64,000 nt of DNA from positions 248,001 through 312,000 of the forward strand of contig NZ_JAJEJQ010000001.1 in assembly GCF_021390575.1 (NCBI RefSeq), written 5' to 3'. Of the stretch, positions 40,455 through 47,997 are shown piece after piece. The notes below the pieces were generated by a model. The model made no database searches. It saw only the letters and a program-made list of their open reading frames with translations, and was not told the DNA's origin. Position 1 is the first letter of the stretch. Every line of letters starts with the position of its first letter. The stretch comes from Paraburkholderia adhaesiva (GTDB lineage: Bacteria; Pseudomonadota; Gammaproteobacteria; Burkholderiales; Burkholderiaceae). A program made the translations under genes and the position numbers.

Positions 40455-41204
40455 ATGAGTCCACACGTTCTCATCGTCGACGACGATCCGGTCGTACGCG
40501 ATTTCCTCTTCTCTTTCTTCCGGGACAACGGCTTCAAAGCCTCGGTTCTGAACGACGGTATGCATCTGGACCAGATGCTTGAACGCGAGCGGCCATCGGT
40601 CGTCGTGCTCGACGTCATGATGCCCCGTGCCGATGGCCTTCGCGCGCTCGCGGCGTTGCGAGCGAGGGGCGACGACACGCCGGTGATCTTCGCGTCCGCG
40701 CGCGGTGAGGTGGGCGACCGCATTGCGGGGCTCACGCTGGGCGCCGATGACTACGTCGCCAAGCCGTTCGATCCGCAAGAGCTACTGGTGCGTATCCAGA
40801 CCGTGCTGCGCCGGCGCGGTGTCGTGCCGGTCGGCGTGCCTGAAGCGAGCGGACGCTACCGCTTCGGGCCTTTCGAGCTCGACTTCGACACGCGGCAGCT
40901 CATGCGCGACGGCGTGCGCGTACCCTTGCGTGGTGGCGAATTTGTACTGCTGCGAATATTTGCGCGGCATCCGTACCGTGTGCTCTCACGCGTGCTGATT
41001 CACGAACTGCTTCAAGCGGACGGCCTCGAATGTCATGAGCGCAGCATCGATGTTCCGATCTGGAGACTGCGCCGGGTGATCGAGGACAATCCATCGCAGC
41101 CACGCTTCGTGCAGACCGTCCGCGGCAAGGGCTATGTGTTCGTGCCGCAGCGCGCGGCCGGTGCCGAAAGCCAGGTTGCTGATGACGCGCTGTCCGCAGA
41201 ATGA
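40455..41204 (+). CDS. OmpR-family response regulator
   Basis: A 249-residue regulator with receiver motifs VDDDPVVRD, phospho-Asp in VVLDVMMPRA and Lys in AKPFDP, and a C-terminal winged helix ending RFVQTVRGKGYVFVPQ. The kinase gene follows after 12 bases, so the two form a two-component system. Close paralogue of the regulator at 37,561. Confidence 0.93.
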   Translation: MSPHVLIVDDDPVVRDFLFSFFRDNGFKASVLNDGMHLDQMLERERPSVVVLDVMMPRADGLRALAALRARGDDTPVIFASARGEVGDRIAGLTLGADDYVAKPFDPQELLVRIQTVLRRRGVVPVGVPEASGRYRFGPFELDFDTRQLMRDGVRVPLRGGEFVLLRIFARHPYRVLSRVLIHELLQADGLECHERSIDVPIWRLRRVIEDNPSQPRFVQTVRGKGYVFVPQRAAGAESQVADDALSAE

Positions 41205-41216
41205 TCGCCTGAACGC

Positions 41217-42479
41217 ATGAGCAATCCATTGAATACGCTGTTTGGACGCATGGCGCTGATGTCGGCGCTGGTGCTGTTCACGATTCAGACCTGCTGGTTC
41301 GTATTGTTCGCGCCGCAGCCGCGCCGCCACGAAGTGGAGGGCTTCGAGCGCGGCCTGCTGCTCATGCTGTACGCGGCCACGAACGCACCGCCGAACGAAG
41401 TCGAACTGGCGCCGACGCTGCGCGTCCATCTCGTGCCAGCCTGGAACATGCCCGCTAACGTGCAGCTCGAAGTGCCCCGGCGCGAGCCGCTCGCCGACTT
41501 GCGCCAGCAACTCCTGCTCGATCTGCCTCCCGGCACCGAGATCCTCGCCGACACGCACCACGGCGAAGCGCTCTGGGTGCGTTTCGCGGGACGTCCCACG
41601 TGGATCGTCGCGCCCATCGATCTGCCTCCAGCGGGTAATCTGCTGCCGCAGTTCGGCTCGATGCTCGCGATCTCGTTGATACTCGCGTTGCTCGCGATGT
41701 GGCAAATGCAGCGGCCGCTTGCGCGCGTCGCCCAGGCGGCGCGCGCGTTCGGCACCGGCCATCGCCCCGCGCCCGTCGAAGCGCACGGGCCGCACGAATT
41801 GCGGGCATTGATTGGCGCGTTCAACGGCATGATGAAGCGGCTCAACGAAGCCGACGACGATCAGGCCGTTATGCTCGCCGGCGTCGCACACGACCTCCGA
41901 TCCCCGCTCACGCGGCTCAAGCTGCATGCGAGCATGCTGGCTACGGAGCGCGAGCGTGAGCGGTTCATTCGCGAAGTCGATTCGCTGAATGACATCGTCC
42001 AGCAATTTCTGGAATTCGCGCGGCAGAGCCCGGAGGCGGGGCCCGAAGTGAATGTGGACGTGTTACTTCGAGAGCAGTTTTTCTCTGAAACCGCCGGTGG
42101 AGAAGACGCGATCTTCAATCTCGATCTGCGCGCGGGCCCGGCGTTTTGCTTGCCGCGCACGCTGCTCGACCGGCTCGTGTCGAATCTCGTCGATAACGCG
42201 CTCGAACACGGTGTGCCGCCGGTGGACCTCGCCACGCGCCGCGAAGGCGCGCAGTGGATTATCGAAGTGCGCGATCATGGTCCAGGCATCCCCGCAGAGC
42301 GCGTAGCCGCGGCGCTCAAGCCCTTCGTGCGCCTTGACGAGGCGCGTGGTGGCGAAGGCCATTGCGGGCTCGGGCTCGCGATCGTCACGCGACTCGTCCG
42401 CAATCAGGGCGGCCTCTGCGAATTGTCGAATCACCCCGAAGGCGGACTGCGCGTGCGTATTGCGTTTCCCGCTGGGTGA
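41217..42479 (+). CDS. EnvZ-type sensor histidine kinase
   Basis: A 420-residue kinase. Two membrane helices (about residues 10-30 and 145-165) enclose a small periplasmic domain; a HAMP linker leads to the H-box LAGVAHDLRSPLTRLKLH, then the ATPase domain with LVDNALEHG, DHGPGIP and GLGLAIVTR. Partner of the regulator directly upstream; signal unknown. Confidence 0.93.
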   Translation: MSNPLNTLFGRMALMSALVLFTIQTCWFVLFAPQPRRHEVEGFERGLLLMLYAATNAPPNEVELAPTLRVHLVPAWNMPANVQLEVPRREPLADLRQQLLLDLPPGTEILADTHHGEALWVRFAGRPTWIVAPIDLPPAGNLLPQFGSMLAISLILALLAMWQMQRPLARVAQAARAFGTGHRPAPVEAHGPHELRALIGAFNGMMKRLNEADDDQAVMLAGVAHDLRSPLTRLKLHASMLATERERERFIREVDSLNDIVQQFLEFARQSPEAGPEVNVDVLLREQFFSETAGGEDAIFNLDLRAGPAFCLPRTLLDRLVSNLVDNALEHGVPPVDLATRREGAQWIIEVRDHGPGIPAERVAAALKPFVRLDEARGGEGHCGLGLAIVTRLVRNQGGLCELSNHPEGGLRVRIAFPAG

Positions 42480-42509
42480 CGTGCCTGATTTCCGCCCGTT
42501 ACGTATCGT

Positions 42510-43442
42510 TCAGACCACGAGCCGGCCGCGCAGACGATCCAGCGTGTTAGACGCGAGTCCGAGTCCGGTGGTGAGATAACGGCTCAGATCGCCGTAATTG
42601 GTCTGCAGCGCGTCGAATGCAGCTTGAATGTAGCTCTGCTGCACGGGCGGCGTGGCATTGGCCGGATCCACACCGGTCGAGCGCCACGCATTCGTGAGAA
42701 GAAAATCCTGTACGACGATGTCGAGCGGCACGTTGGCGATCAGCAGCAACAGCGCGCTTGCCCAGCCCACGACGTCCACACCCGGCGCGCCGCAGATCAG
42801 ATGAGGCCCCGGCGCATCCGCGATATGTTGTAGCAGCGCGCCGTATGCCGCGCATTGAGTGCGGCCAGTCACGAACTCGTTCCAGTACGTTTGCATCGCC
42901 GCGTCCAGTTCGGCCGCCTGCATGCCCGCAAACGACGGCGGCGCGAGTGTCCCAAGCACGTTGAGCGGGAGATAGTTCGCCGTGCCCGGCAGCGTGCCGG
43001 GCGCGATGCCGGCAACGGCTGGCGCGCGCAGATCGTAGACGTACGCGAGCGCCATGCGCTGGAGCGTGGCCACATCGGCAGCGTTCGGCGTGAGCGCATC
43101 GCAGCGGTAGACCCATGCGCGTCGTACATGGGCGCCGTCGCTCGTCGCGTAGCCCGGCGAGGCACCTGCCACATCGCGGAAATTCGCTATGGAATTGAGC
43201 ACTGGCGCTAATTCAGCCGGTGACACACCGACTCCGGTGAAATCGCCGCCACACGCGCTCAGCAGCGTACTGGCGCAGCCTCCCAATGCGAGCACGCTCA
43301 CGCTGCTTTTGAGCAGCGCGCGGCGTCGCAGGCTGGCGGGCGCAGCACCGCTTTGACGCGCGAAGTCGCTCGTTACGGACGCACGTAAAGGCTTGCCCGC
43401 TTGCGCGAGGGAAGATGGGTCGACGGGAAGAAGCGGATTCAT
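42510..43442 (-). CDS. exported tyrosine-phosphatase-like protein with degenerate active site
   Basis: A 310-residue protein. Residues 38-46 (SLRRRALLK) and the following hydrophobic run look like a Tat signal, with possible lipobox Cys56 or Cys64. The fold is Y_phosphatase3-like: NFRDVAGASPGYATSDG, WVYRCDAL and VYDLRA (135-140) are all family landmarks. The P-loop, normally HCxxGKDRTG, reads LICGAPGVDVVG with Cys218 but no catalytic Arg and one extra residue. It is therefore probably inactive as a phosphatase and may bind a ligand. Confidence 0.72.
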   Translation of the reverse strand: MNPLLPVDPSSLAQAGKPLRASVTSDFARQSGAAPASLRRRALLKSSVSVLALGGCASTLLSACGGDFTGVGVSPAELAPVLNSIANFRDVAGASPGYATSDGAHVRRAWVYRCDALTPNAADVATLQRMALAYVYDLRAPAVAGIAPGTLPGTANYLPLNVLGTLAPPSFAGMQAAELDAAMQTYWNEFVTGRTQCAAYGALLQHIADAPGPHLICGAPGVDVVGWASALLLLIANVPLDIVVQDFLLTNAWRSTGVDPANATPPVQQSYIQAAFDALQTNYGDLSRYLTTGLGLASNTLDRLRGRLVV

Positions 43443-43838
43443 CGATTGACAACTAATGTAGGGAGCTCGAACGCCAGGCGAGCCGTTGCGGCGCCGAAGT
43501 CTACCGCGCTCGAAAAGAACGAAGTTTAGCGGCAGACACCCCGTGAAAGGTTACAGCGCAATATTCCATAACAATTTGTAGTGGCATCACGATGCGTTGA
43601 CAGGATCGGATGCGCCGCATTGTATGTTGCCGGGACACAGCAGTGCCATCTTGAACCGCCACAAAAGCGTTCGGTGCTGCGGTTATACAGCAAATCCCTG
43701 CCAGACCTTTCCAGTTTGCGAGAACGTGTAAGCATTACTGCAATATTCGATTATCTCGATCGCTCAATAACGAACAGGTGCGCGTAATTCAGTGGCATTT
43801 CCTTAATAAATATAACCAAACCTTTCCGAATATTATTC

Positions 43839-43866
43839 TTGACGCTAATTCCGGCGCCTCTATAAT
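43839..43866 (+). promoter_or_regulatory. sigma-70 promoter upstream of the flhC-like gene
   Basis: TTGACG at 43839-43844 and a perfect TATAAT at 43861-43866 are 16 bases apart, within the otherwise AT-rich, gene-free stretch 43,443-43,937. Transcription would begin near 43,873, giving a 65-base leader before the ATG at 43938. Confidence 0.75.
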
Positions 43867-43937
43867 CGCCCGTGAATAGAGGCGATCATGCGTGGAGTTT
43901 GTTGGTTTACGCAATTGCCAATGAGGAGTGCTACGTT

Positions 43938-44525
43938 ATGTACAAAGGCAGTGTAATTGACGAGGCTCACGAGATACGGCGCGCAATCGAGCTGATTCAG
44001 CTTGGCGCGCGCATGCCGGTGCTCGAAAAGGAACTGACGCTGTCGCGCGGTCGTTTGATTTGTCTCTATCGCGAACTCAAAAACGCTTCGCCACCCAAGG
44101 GGATGCTGCCGTTTTCGACGGACTGGTATTTCACGTGGCTGCCGAACATCCACTCATCGCTGTTCTACAACATCTACATGTTTCTCAAGGACGAAGCGAA
44201 ATGTTCGCGTCTTGATGGACTCACCCGCGCGTATCGCCTCTATCTTGAACATTGTGAGTGCGCCGAAACCGAGCGCGTGCTGAGTTTTACGCGAGCCTGG
44301 ACGCTGCTACGCTTTTTTGACGGCGGCCTGCTTACGATGACGCGCTGCAACGTCTGCTCCGGGCGTTTCGTGCGGCCCGTGCGCGATGCGAACAGGCCTT
44401 TGACCTGCTGCATGTGTGTGCCACCCTCGCGCGCAGGTACAGCGCGTAAAGTTCGCAGCCGTACGGGTGCTGAGTTTGGCGAGCTTCCCGAACCGATATA
44501 CGGCTCGCTTGCCGACGTCCGTTGA
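43938..44525 (+). CDS. FlhC-family transcriptional activator without FlhD
   Basis: A 195-residue FlhC homologue: AIELIQLGARMPVLEKELTLSR, PPKGMLPFSTDWYFTW, IHSSLFYNIY, and LTRAYRLYLEHC match FlhC closely, and the zinc ligands are Cys137, Cys140, Cys157 and Cys160. FlhC normally forms a complex with FlhD to switch on flagellar class II genes; no flhD is nearby. GAGGAG lies upstream of ATG 43938. In the same cluster is a FlgH-like gene, so this may be a regulator of a non-flagellar relative, or partner with the FlhD of the main flagellar locus. Confidence 0.9.
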   Translation: MYKGSVIDEAHEIRRAIELIQLGARMPVLEKELTLSRGRLICLYRELKNASPPKGMLPFSTDWYFTWLPNIHSSLFYNIYMFLKDEAKCSRLDGLTRAYRLYLEHCECAETERVLSFTRAWTLLRFFDGGLLTMTRCNVCSGRFVRPVRDANRPLTCCMCVPPSRAGTARKVRSRTGAEFGELPEPIYGSLADVR

Positions 44526-44603
44526 TCTGAAGCGCAGCGCGAGCTATACGCCTGTGCCACGCCCGAGTCGCCTGTAAATGACGTCGGGCGGCGTGCATTT
44601 TCG

Positions 44604-44957
44604 TTACTCGTTTTCGCCTGCCGCATCGGACAGCAAAGCACGAATATCGTGAGCGCAGAGACGGCAGATTGCTTTGCTATCCGGACTAATATATTTTCCT
44701 TGCCGATGCTCGCAAAGTTGAGCAGCGAGCGCAAGCGCGTGCGCATCAGCGGCCTGCCAGGTTTCCCATGCGATCTGTGTTCCACTCTGTACGTAGTCTC
44801 CGCTGTCGTCGCGGGCGAGCATATCGGGTAGGCGCGCATGGGCCTGCAGATATTGCGCGCGATAGTGCGCCTCGAACACTTTGCGCCGCGAGAGGCGCTT
44901 CAAGCTTGCCCCTTCGTGAGGTGGCGCGGGTCGGTGAGGCGTAGAAACTTCATCCAC
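44604..44957 (-). CDS. hypothetical protein
   Basis: A 117-residue basic, His-rich protein with a GTG start. It contains KRLSRRKVFEAHYRAQYLQ, a Trp-containing segment (QIAWETWQAADA) and a CRLC pair near the C-terminus (AICRLCAHDIRALL). No family is recognised. It is convergent with the flhC-like gene. Confidence 0.5.
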   Translation of the reverse strand: MDEVSTPHRPAPPHEGASLKRLSRRKVFEAHYRAQYLQAHARLPDMLARDDSGDYVQSGTQIAWETWQAADAHALALAAQLCEHRQGKYISPDSKAICRLCAHDIRALLSDAAGENE

Positions 44958-45171
44958 ATGCGGCGTCGCGCGGGCTTCTTCTTGCAGGTCGAGGGAAATG
45001 TGCGGTCACCGTGCCGCGATTTGCGCACGACGTTCCGATGCAAACATTGTGACAGGCGCGACAAAAGGTAGGGTCGCCGAATATCGCGCATTTATTTGCG
45101 TTATTCGAGAGCCATTAAATAGCCGAAAGGGGCGAATATCGTAGGGCATTTAAAGTCGCAAGGAGTCGACC

Positions 45172-45816
45172 ATGCAAATCGGGGGAGCGGGAAGTAACGC
45201 CTACGGCGACGCCGCTATGCGCACACTCAACGCGCGGATGGCGTCTGGACAGACCGCCCAGGAGGACCCACGCGCGAACGACGGCGTCACGGACCTCGAT
45301 GCGCCGTCGCAGGACGACGCAGTGCGAATCTCGCCACAGGGCTATGTCACTGCGATGGCCGACAGCGTCGACGCTAACGACGATGTCACCACGATGCCGC
45401 TGGACCAGGTGGACCAGACGGACCAGACGGACCAGACGGACCAGACGGACCAGACGGACCAGACGGACCAGACGGACCAGACGGACCAGACGGACCAGAC
45501 GGACCAGACGGACCAGACGGACCAGACGGACCAGACGGACCAGACGGACCAGACGGACCAGACGGACCAGGCGGACCAGGCGGACCAGGCGGACCAGGCG
45601 GACCAGACGGACCAGACGGACGACGCCCGAAGCGATCCCGTCGCGAACGGCGAGACTGCGGCCGAAGCCAACGCGCAGCCATTGAAATCGCTCGTCTGTG
45701 GTGCGCTCGGACTTGACCGTCCCGATCGGCCTGCCGACCCGAACGCCGCCTACACGGTGGGTCAATGGATTGCGGCGGGCATTACGCTGGGCGGGATCAT
45801 TTCCCTTATGGTGTGA
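45172..45816 (+). CDS. DQT-tripeptide repeat protein
   Basis: A 214-residue acidic protein. About 75 residues with Asp/Asn/Ala bias are followed by about 24 tandem D-Q-T/A/V units (residues about 78-149), then a C-terminal part with [17 protein letters not shown] and a hydrophobic tail [28 protein letters not shown] precedes the ATG. The tail could be a membrane helix or an assembly segment. Function unknown; the repeat has all the marks of a length-variable surface or secreted protein. Confidence 0.6.
   Translation: MQIGGAGSNAYGDAAMRTLNARMASGQTAQEDPRANDGVTDLDAPSQDDAVRISPQGYVTAMADSVDANDDVTTMPLDQVDQTDQTDQTDQTDQTDQTDQTDQTDQTDQTDQTDQTDQTDQTDQTDQTDQTDQADQADQADQADQTDQTDDARSDPVANGETAAEANAQPLKSLVCGALGLDRPDRPADPNAAYTVGQWIAAGITLGGIISLMV
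45403..45621 (+). repeat. 9-bp tandem repeat, about 24 copies (GACCAGACG)
   Basis: The unit GACCAGACG is repeated almost perfectly, with GTG in the first copy and GCG in four copies near the end. Being a multiple of three it keeps the frame of the DQT protein; slippage would alter only repeat number. Confidence 0.95.
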
Positions 45817-46100
45817 GCGCGAGACATCGTGCATTAGCGACAGGGGCCCTCGCGCGTCTACGCTCAGCGCGGTAATTGCGTCGCGTAGTGGTAGTGAGGA
45901 ACTCGCTCAACACGCTGTTTGGCCGCATGTAGCCGCGCGCGAATCGAATCAATCCGTTCGCTTGCTATGTCGCGTGCCGATTGGCAGTGCCGGGGAGCGC
46001 TTGCTGCCGTCGTCAGGCGATTTGCTTTAGCGACGCGCTCGACAATATTTTGGAATCCTATTTGACAAAATAGAGCGCGCTCATAAGGCACAAATTTTTT

Positions 46101-46320
46101 GCCGCCTCGATCCTGCCGCACGACGCGACGCGGGAACGCGACATCGCCGAGCGCCCGTTCAGCGAGGCGCAGGCCGCCACACAGTTGCATGTGGCGAAGG
46201 TCACGCCCTACGAGAAGGTCCGCCGCGACGGCCTGGCGTCGGGCAGCAACCCGAAAACGCGCGACTTAAAACAAAAACGGCAGCGGAGGATCCGCTGCCG
46301 TTTGCACGACGTGAACCACT
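46101..46320 (+). pseudogene. decayed C-terminal Fis-type HTH of a sigma-54 activator
   Basis: The frame through 46164 reads EAQAATQLHVAKVTPYEKV then RRDGLA, very close to the DctD end (VAQAAAQLQVAKATLYEKI then RRYGLA). No receiver or AAA+ domain precedes it and there is no start. It is a fragment of a DctD-like or related NtrC-family gene. The stretch 45,817-46,100 before it holds nothing recognisable. Confidence 0.72.
46272..46304 (-). terminator. terminator of the TlpA-like gene
   Basis: A perfect stem AACGGCAGCGGA / TCCGCTGCCGTT is followed on the minus strand by a T-run (TTTTTGTTTT). It serves the leftward thioredoxin-like gene ending at 46333. Confidence 0.8.
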
Positions 46321-46332
46321 CATAAAGCGCGC

Positions 46333-46878
46333 TCAGGTAGCGAGCGCCTTCTGCAGCAACTGGTCGAGTTCGGAGAACTGCGGCTCGCCAACGTAGCGCT
46401 TGAGGATCTTGCCGTTGCGATCGATGACGAAGGTGGTCGGCGTGAGCTGCACATTGCCGAACTGCTTCGCCGCCGAGCCGTCGTCCATGGCGACCTTGAA
46501 TGGCAGATTGCGCGTCTGCGCGTAGTTCGCAACGTACACGGGCGCATCGTAGTTCATCGCAACGGCGACGAATTCCAGCCCTTCGCCTTTGAAGCGGTTA
46601 TAGGTCTGAACCATCTGCGGCATTTCGTGCATGCAGGTTTCGCAGCTCGTCGCCCAGAAGTTGACGAGATAGACCTTGCCCTTCAGGTCGGCGGTGGAAA
46701 TTTTCTGGCCGGAGAGCAGGGTGAAGGTCGCGTCGGGCACACGCTGCTGGCTGCCGAAGAATGCGAAGTATCCGGCAATAGCGACTGCGCCGACGATCAG
46801 CACAGCGGCAATGCGGTAAATCGCGCTCATGCGGCGCGTATTCGGGGCGGACGGGGGAGTCGGGGAGGCAGCAGTCAT
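46333..46878 (-). CDS. TlpA-family thioredoxin-like protein
   Basis: A 181-residue membrane-anchored thiol-disulfide protein. One N-terminal helix (about residues 18-38, AAVLIVGAVAIAGYFAFFG) anchors a periplasmic thioredoxin fold with active site CETC in NFWATSCETCMHEMPQM, and the cis-Pro in LTPTTFVID. It likely reduces or exchanges disulfides in the periplasm, as TlpA/ResA do in cytochrome c maturation. ATG 46878 chosen; GTG 46896 is possible. Confidence 0.9.
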   Translation of the reverse strand: MTAASPTPPSAPNTRRMSAIYRIAAVLIVGAVAIAGYFAFFGSQQRVPDATFTLLSGQKISTADLKGKVYLVNFWATSCETCMHEMPQMVQTYNRFKGEGLEFVAVAMNYDAPVYVANYAQTRNLPFKVAMDDGSAAKQFGNVQLTPTTFVIDRNGKILKRYVGEPQFSELDQLLQKALAT

Positions 46879-47017
46879 GATTGGAATCTCGGGCACCGAA
46901 ATGCAAGCCGAAACATTCTAGCGCCGATTTTCCCGGTATAGGGTTTGCCGGCTTCGATGCGTCGGGCGGGCAACGGATAATGTTCCGTACCTTTCACTGC
47001 CATGATCCTGACGCCTC

Positions 47018-47650
47018 ATGTTGCTGACCGTCTTTCGCCGTGCCTGCGGCTTGTCGCTGAGTCCTGTCGGGCGCCGTCTCTACGCTTTTTCATGCGCGCG
47101 TCGTGCCTCCGGGGTCCGCGCCGCGGCACTCGCCCTGCGCCTCTGCGTCGCAGCGGGGGTACTGGCGGCCTGTTCACCGACCTACGACTGGCGAACCGTG
47201 TCGAACGACGCGAGCGGATACAGCGTGGACCTGCCCGCGAAGCCGAGGTCGGATCAGCGCGACGTCGAGATCGCTGGCACGCCGATGCACATGCGCATGC
47301 AGACGGCAGAGGTGAACGACGTGCTCTTCGTCGTTGGTACGGTGGCCCTGCCGGACGCCCGGTCCGAGACGCAGCAGCAGGCCCTCGCGTTCTTGCGGGA
47401 CGGGCTGGCGCGTAACGTGGGCGTGGCGCCCGACGCTCGCGATGTTGCGGTGCCGGTGGCGACGGGTGGGGCAATCGGGGGCATCGAAATGCGGCTGACT
47501 GGCAAAGCGGGGGAGAAGGGAGAAACCCGCACGATCCACGCGCGCCTCGTGGCGAAGGGCACGCGGGTTTACGAGGTTGCCATCGTGGGCCGTGCCGAGC
47601 CGTCGGTCGAGCAGGTCGACCAGTTTTTTCGCTCGTTCAGGCTCCATTAA
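47018..47650 (+). CDS. hypothetical lipoprotein
   Basis: A 210-residue protein with an N-terminal basic region, a hydrophobic segment and the lipobox LAAC (about residues 49-52), then a globular domain (YDWRTVSNDASGYSVDLPAKP) of the type seen in conserved betaproteobacterial hypothetical lipoproteins. The N-terminus before the signal is long; a later start is possible. Confidence 0.7.
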   Translation: MLLTVFRRACGLSLSPVGRRLYAFSCARRASGVRAAALALRLCVAAGVLAACSPTYDWRTVSNDASGYSVDLPAKPRSDQRDVEIAGTPMHMRMQTAEVNDVLFVVGTVALPDARSETQQQALAFLRDGLARNVGVAPDARDVAVPVATGGAIGGIEMRLTGKAGEKGETRTIHARLVAKGTRVYEVAIVGRAEPSVEQVDQFFRSFRLH

Positions 47651-47997
47651 TGGCAGACGACCACCGGCGCGAGTGAAAGTTTCATCGTAGCTCTTTGCGC
47701 TAGTGCCCGGATTTGATTGGGTGTTTACCGGTTACCCACAGATCTTGTGGATAACTTTGTGGAAAAGGTAAGCGAACTACCCGCAGAGGGCCGTCCTGCG
47801 GGCTTTTAGTTACTTTGCCCGGCTTCTCGGCAATTCTCAAAGTTCATTTAATTCAATGGGTTGCGGAGCATGGTTCGAGCGAATGAGCGTATTTCACAAA
47901 TTAGTGACCGATATGACGCAATGTGCATAAGTCAAGTCTTGACACTGTTTTTTTGACGTTGTGATGACGCTCGTACTTTTTTGATGCCTTGCCCAGG
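47651..47997. other. 347-base intergenic region with a hairpin
   Basis: Between the rightward lipoprotein gene and the leftward comM. A weak terminator-like hairpin CCCGCAG ... CTGCGGG followed by CTTTTAG is at about 47780-47806. The rest is AT-richer (to 47,990) with no gene. Confidence 0.5.

Noticed and set aside
45403..45621. Possible CRISPR array
   Set aside because: The unit is 9 bp with no spacers, and no cas genes are present.
45115..45834. Minus-strand frames of the DQT repeat region, including collagen-like and LVR-repeat products
   Set aside because: They are read-through of the 9-bp repeat, which is open in all frames; only the plus-strand frame has a ribosome site and non-repetitive ends.
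35004..46320. Accessory cluster as an integrative island
   Set aside because: No integrase, tRNA, or matching direct repeats were found; only a weakly similar DctD-like relic is at the far edge.
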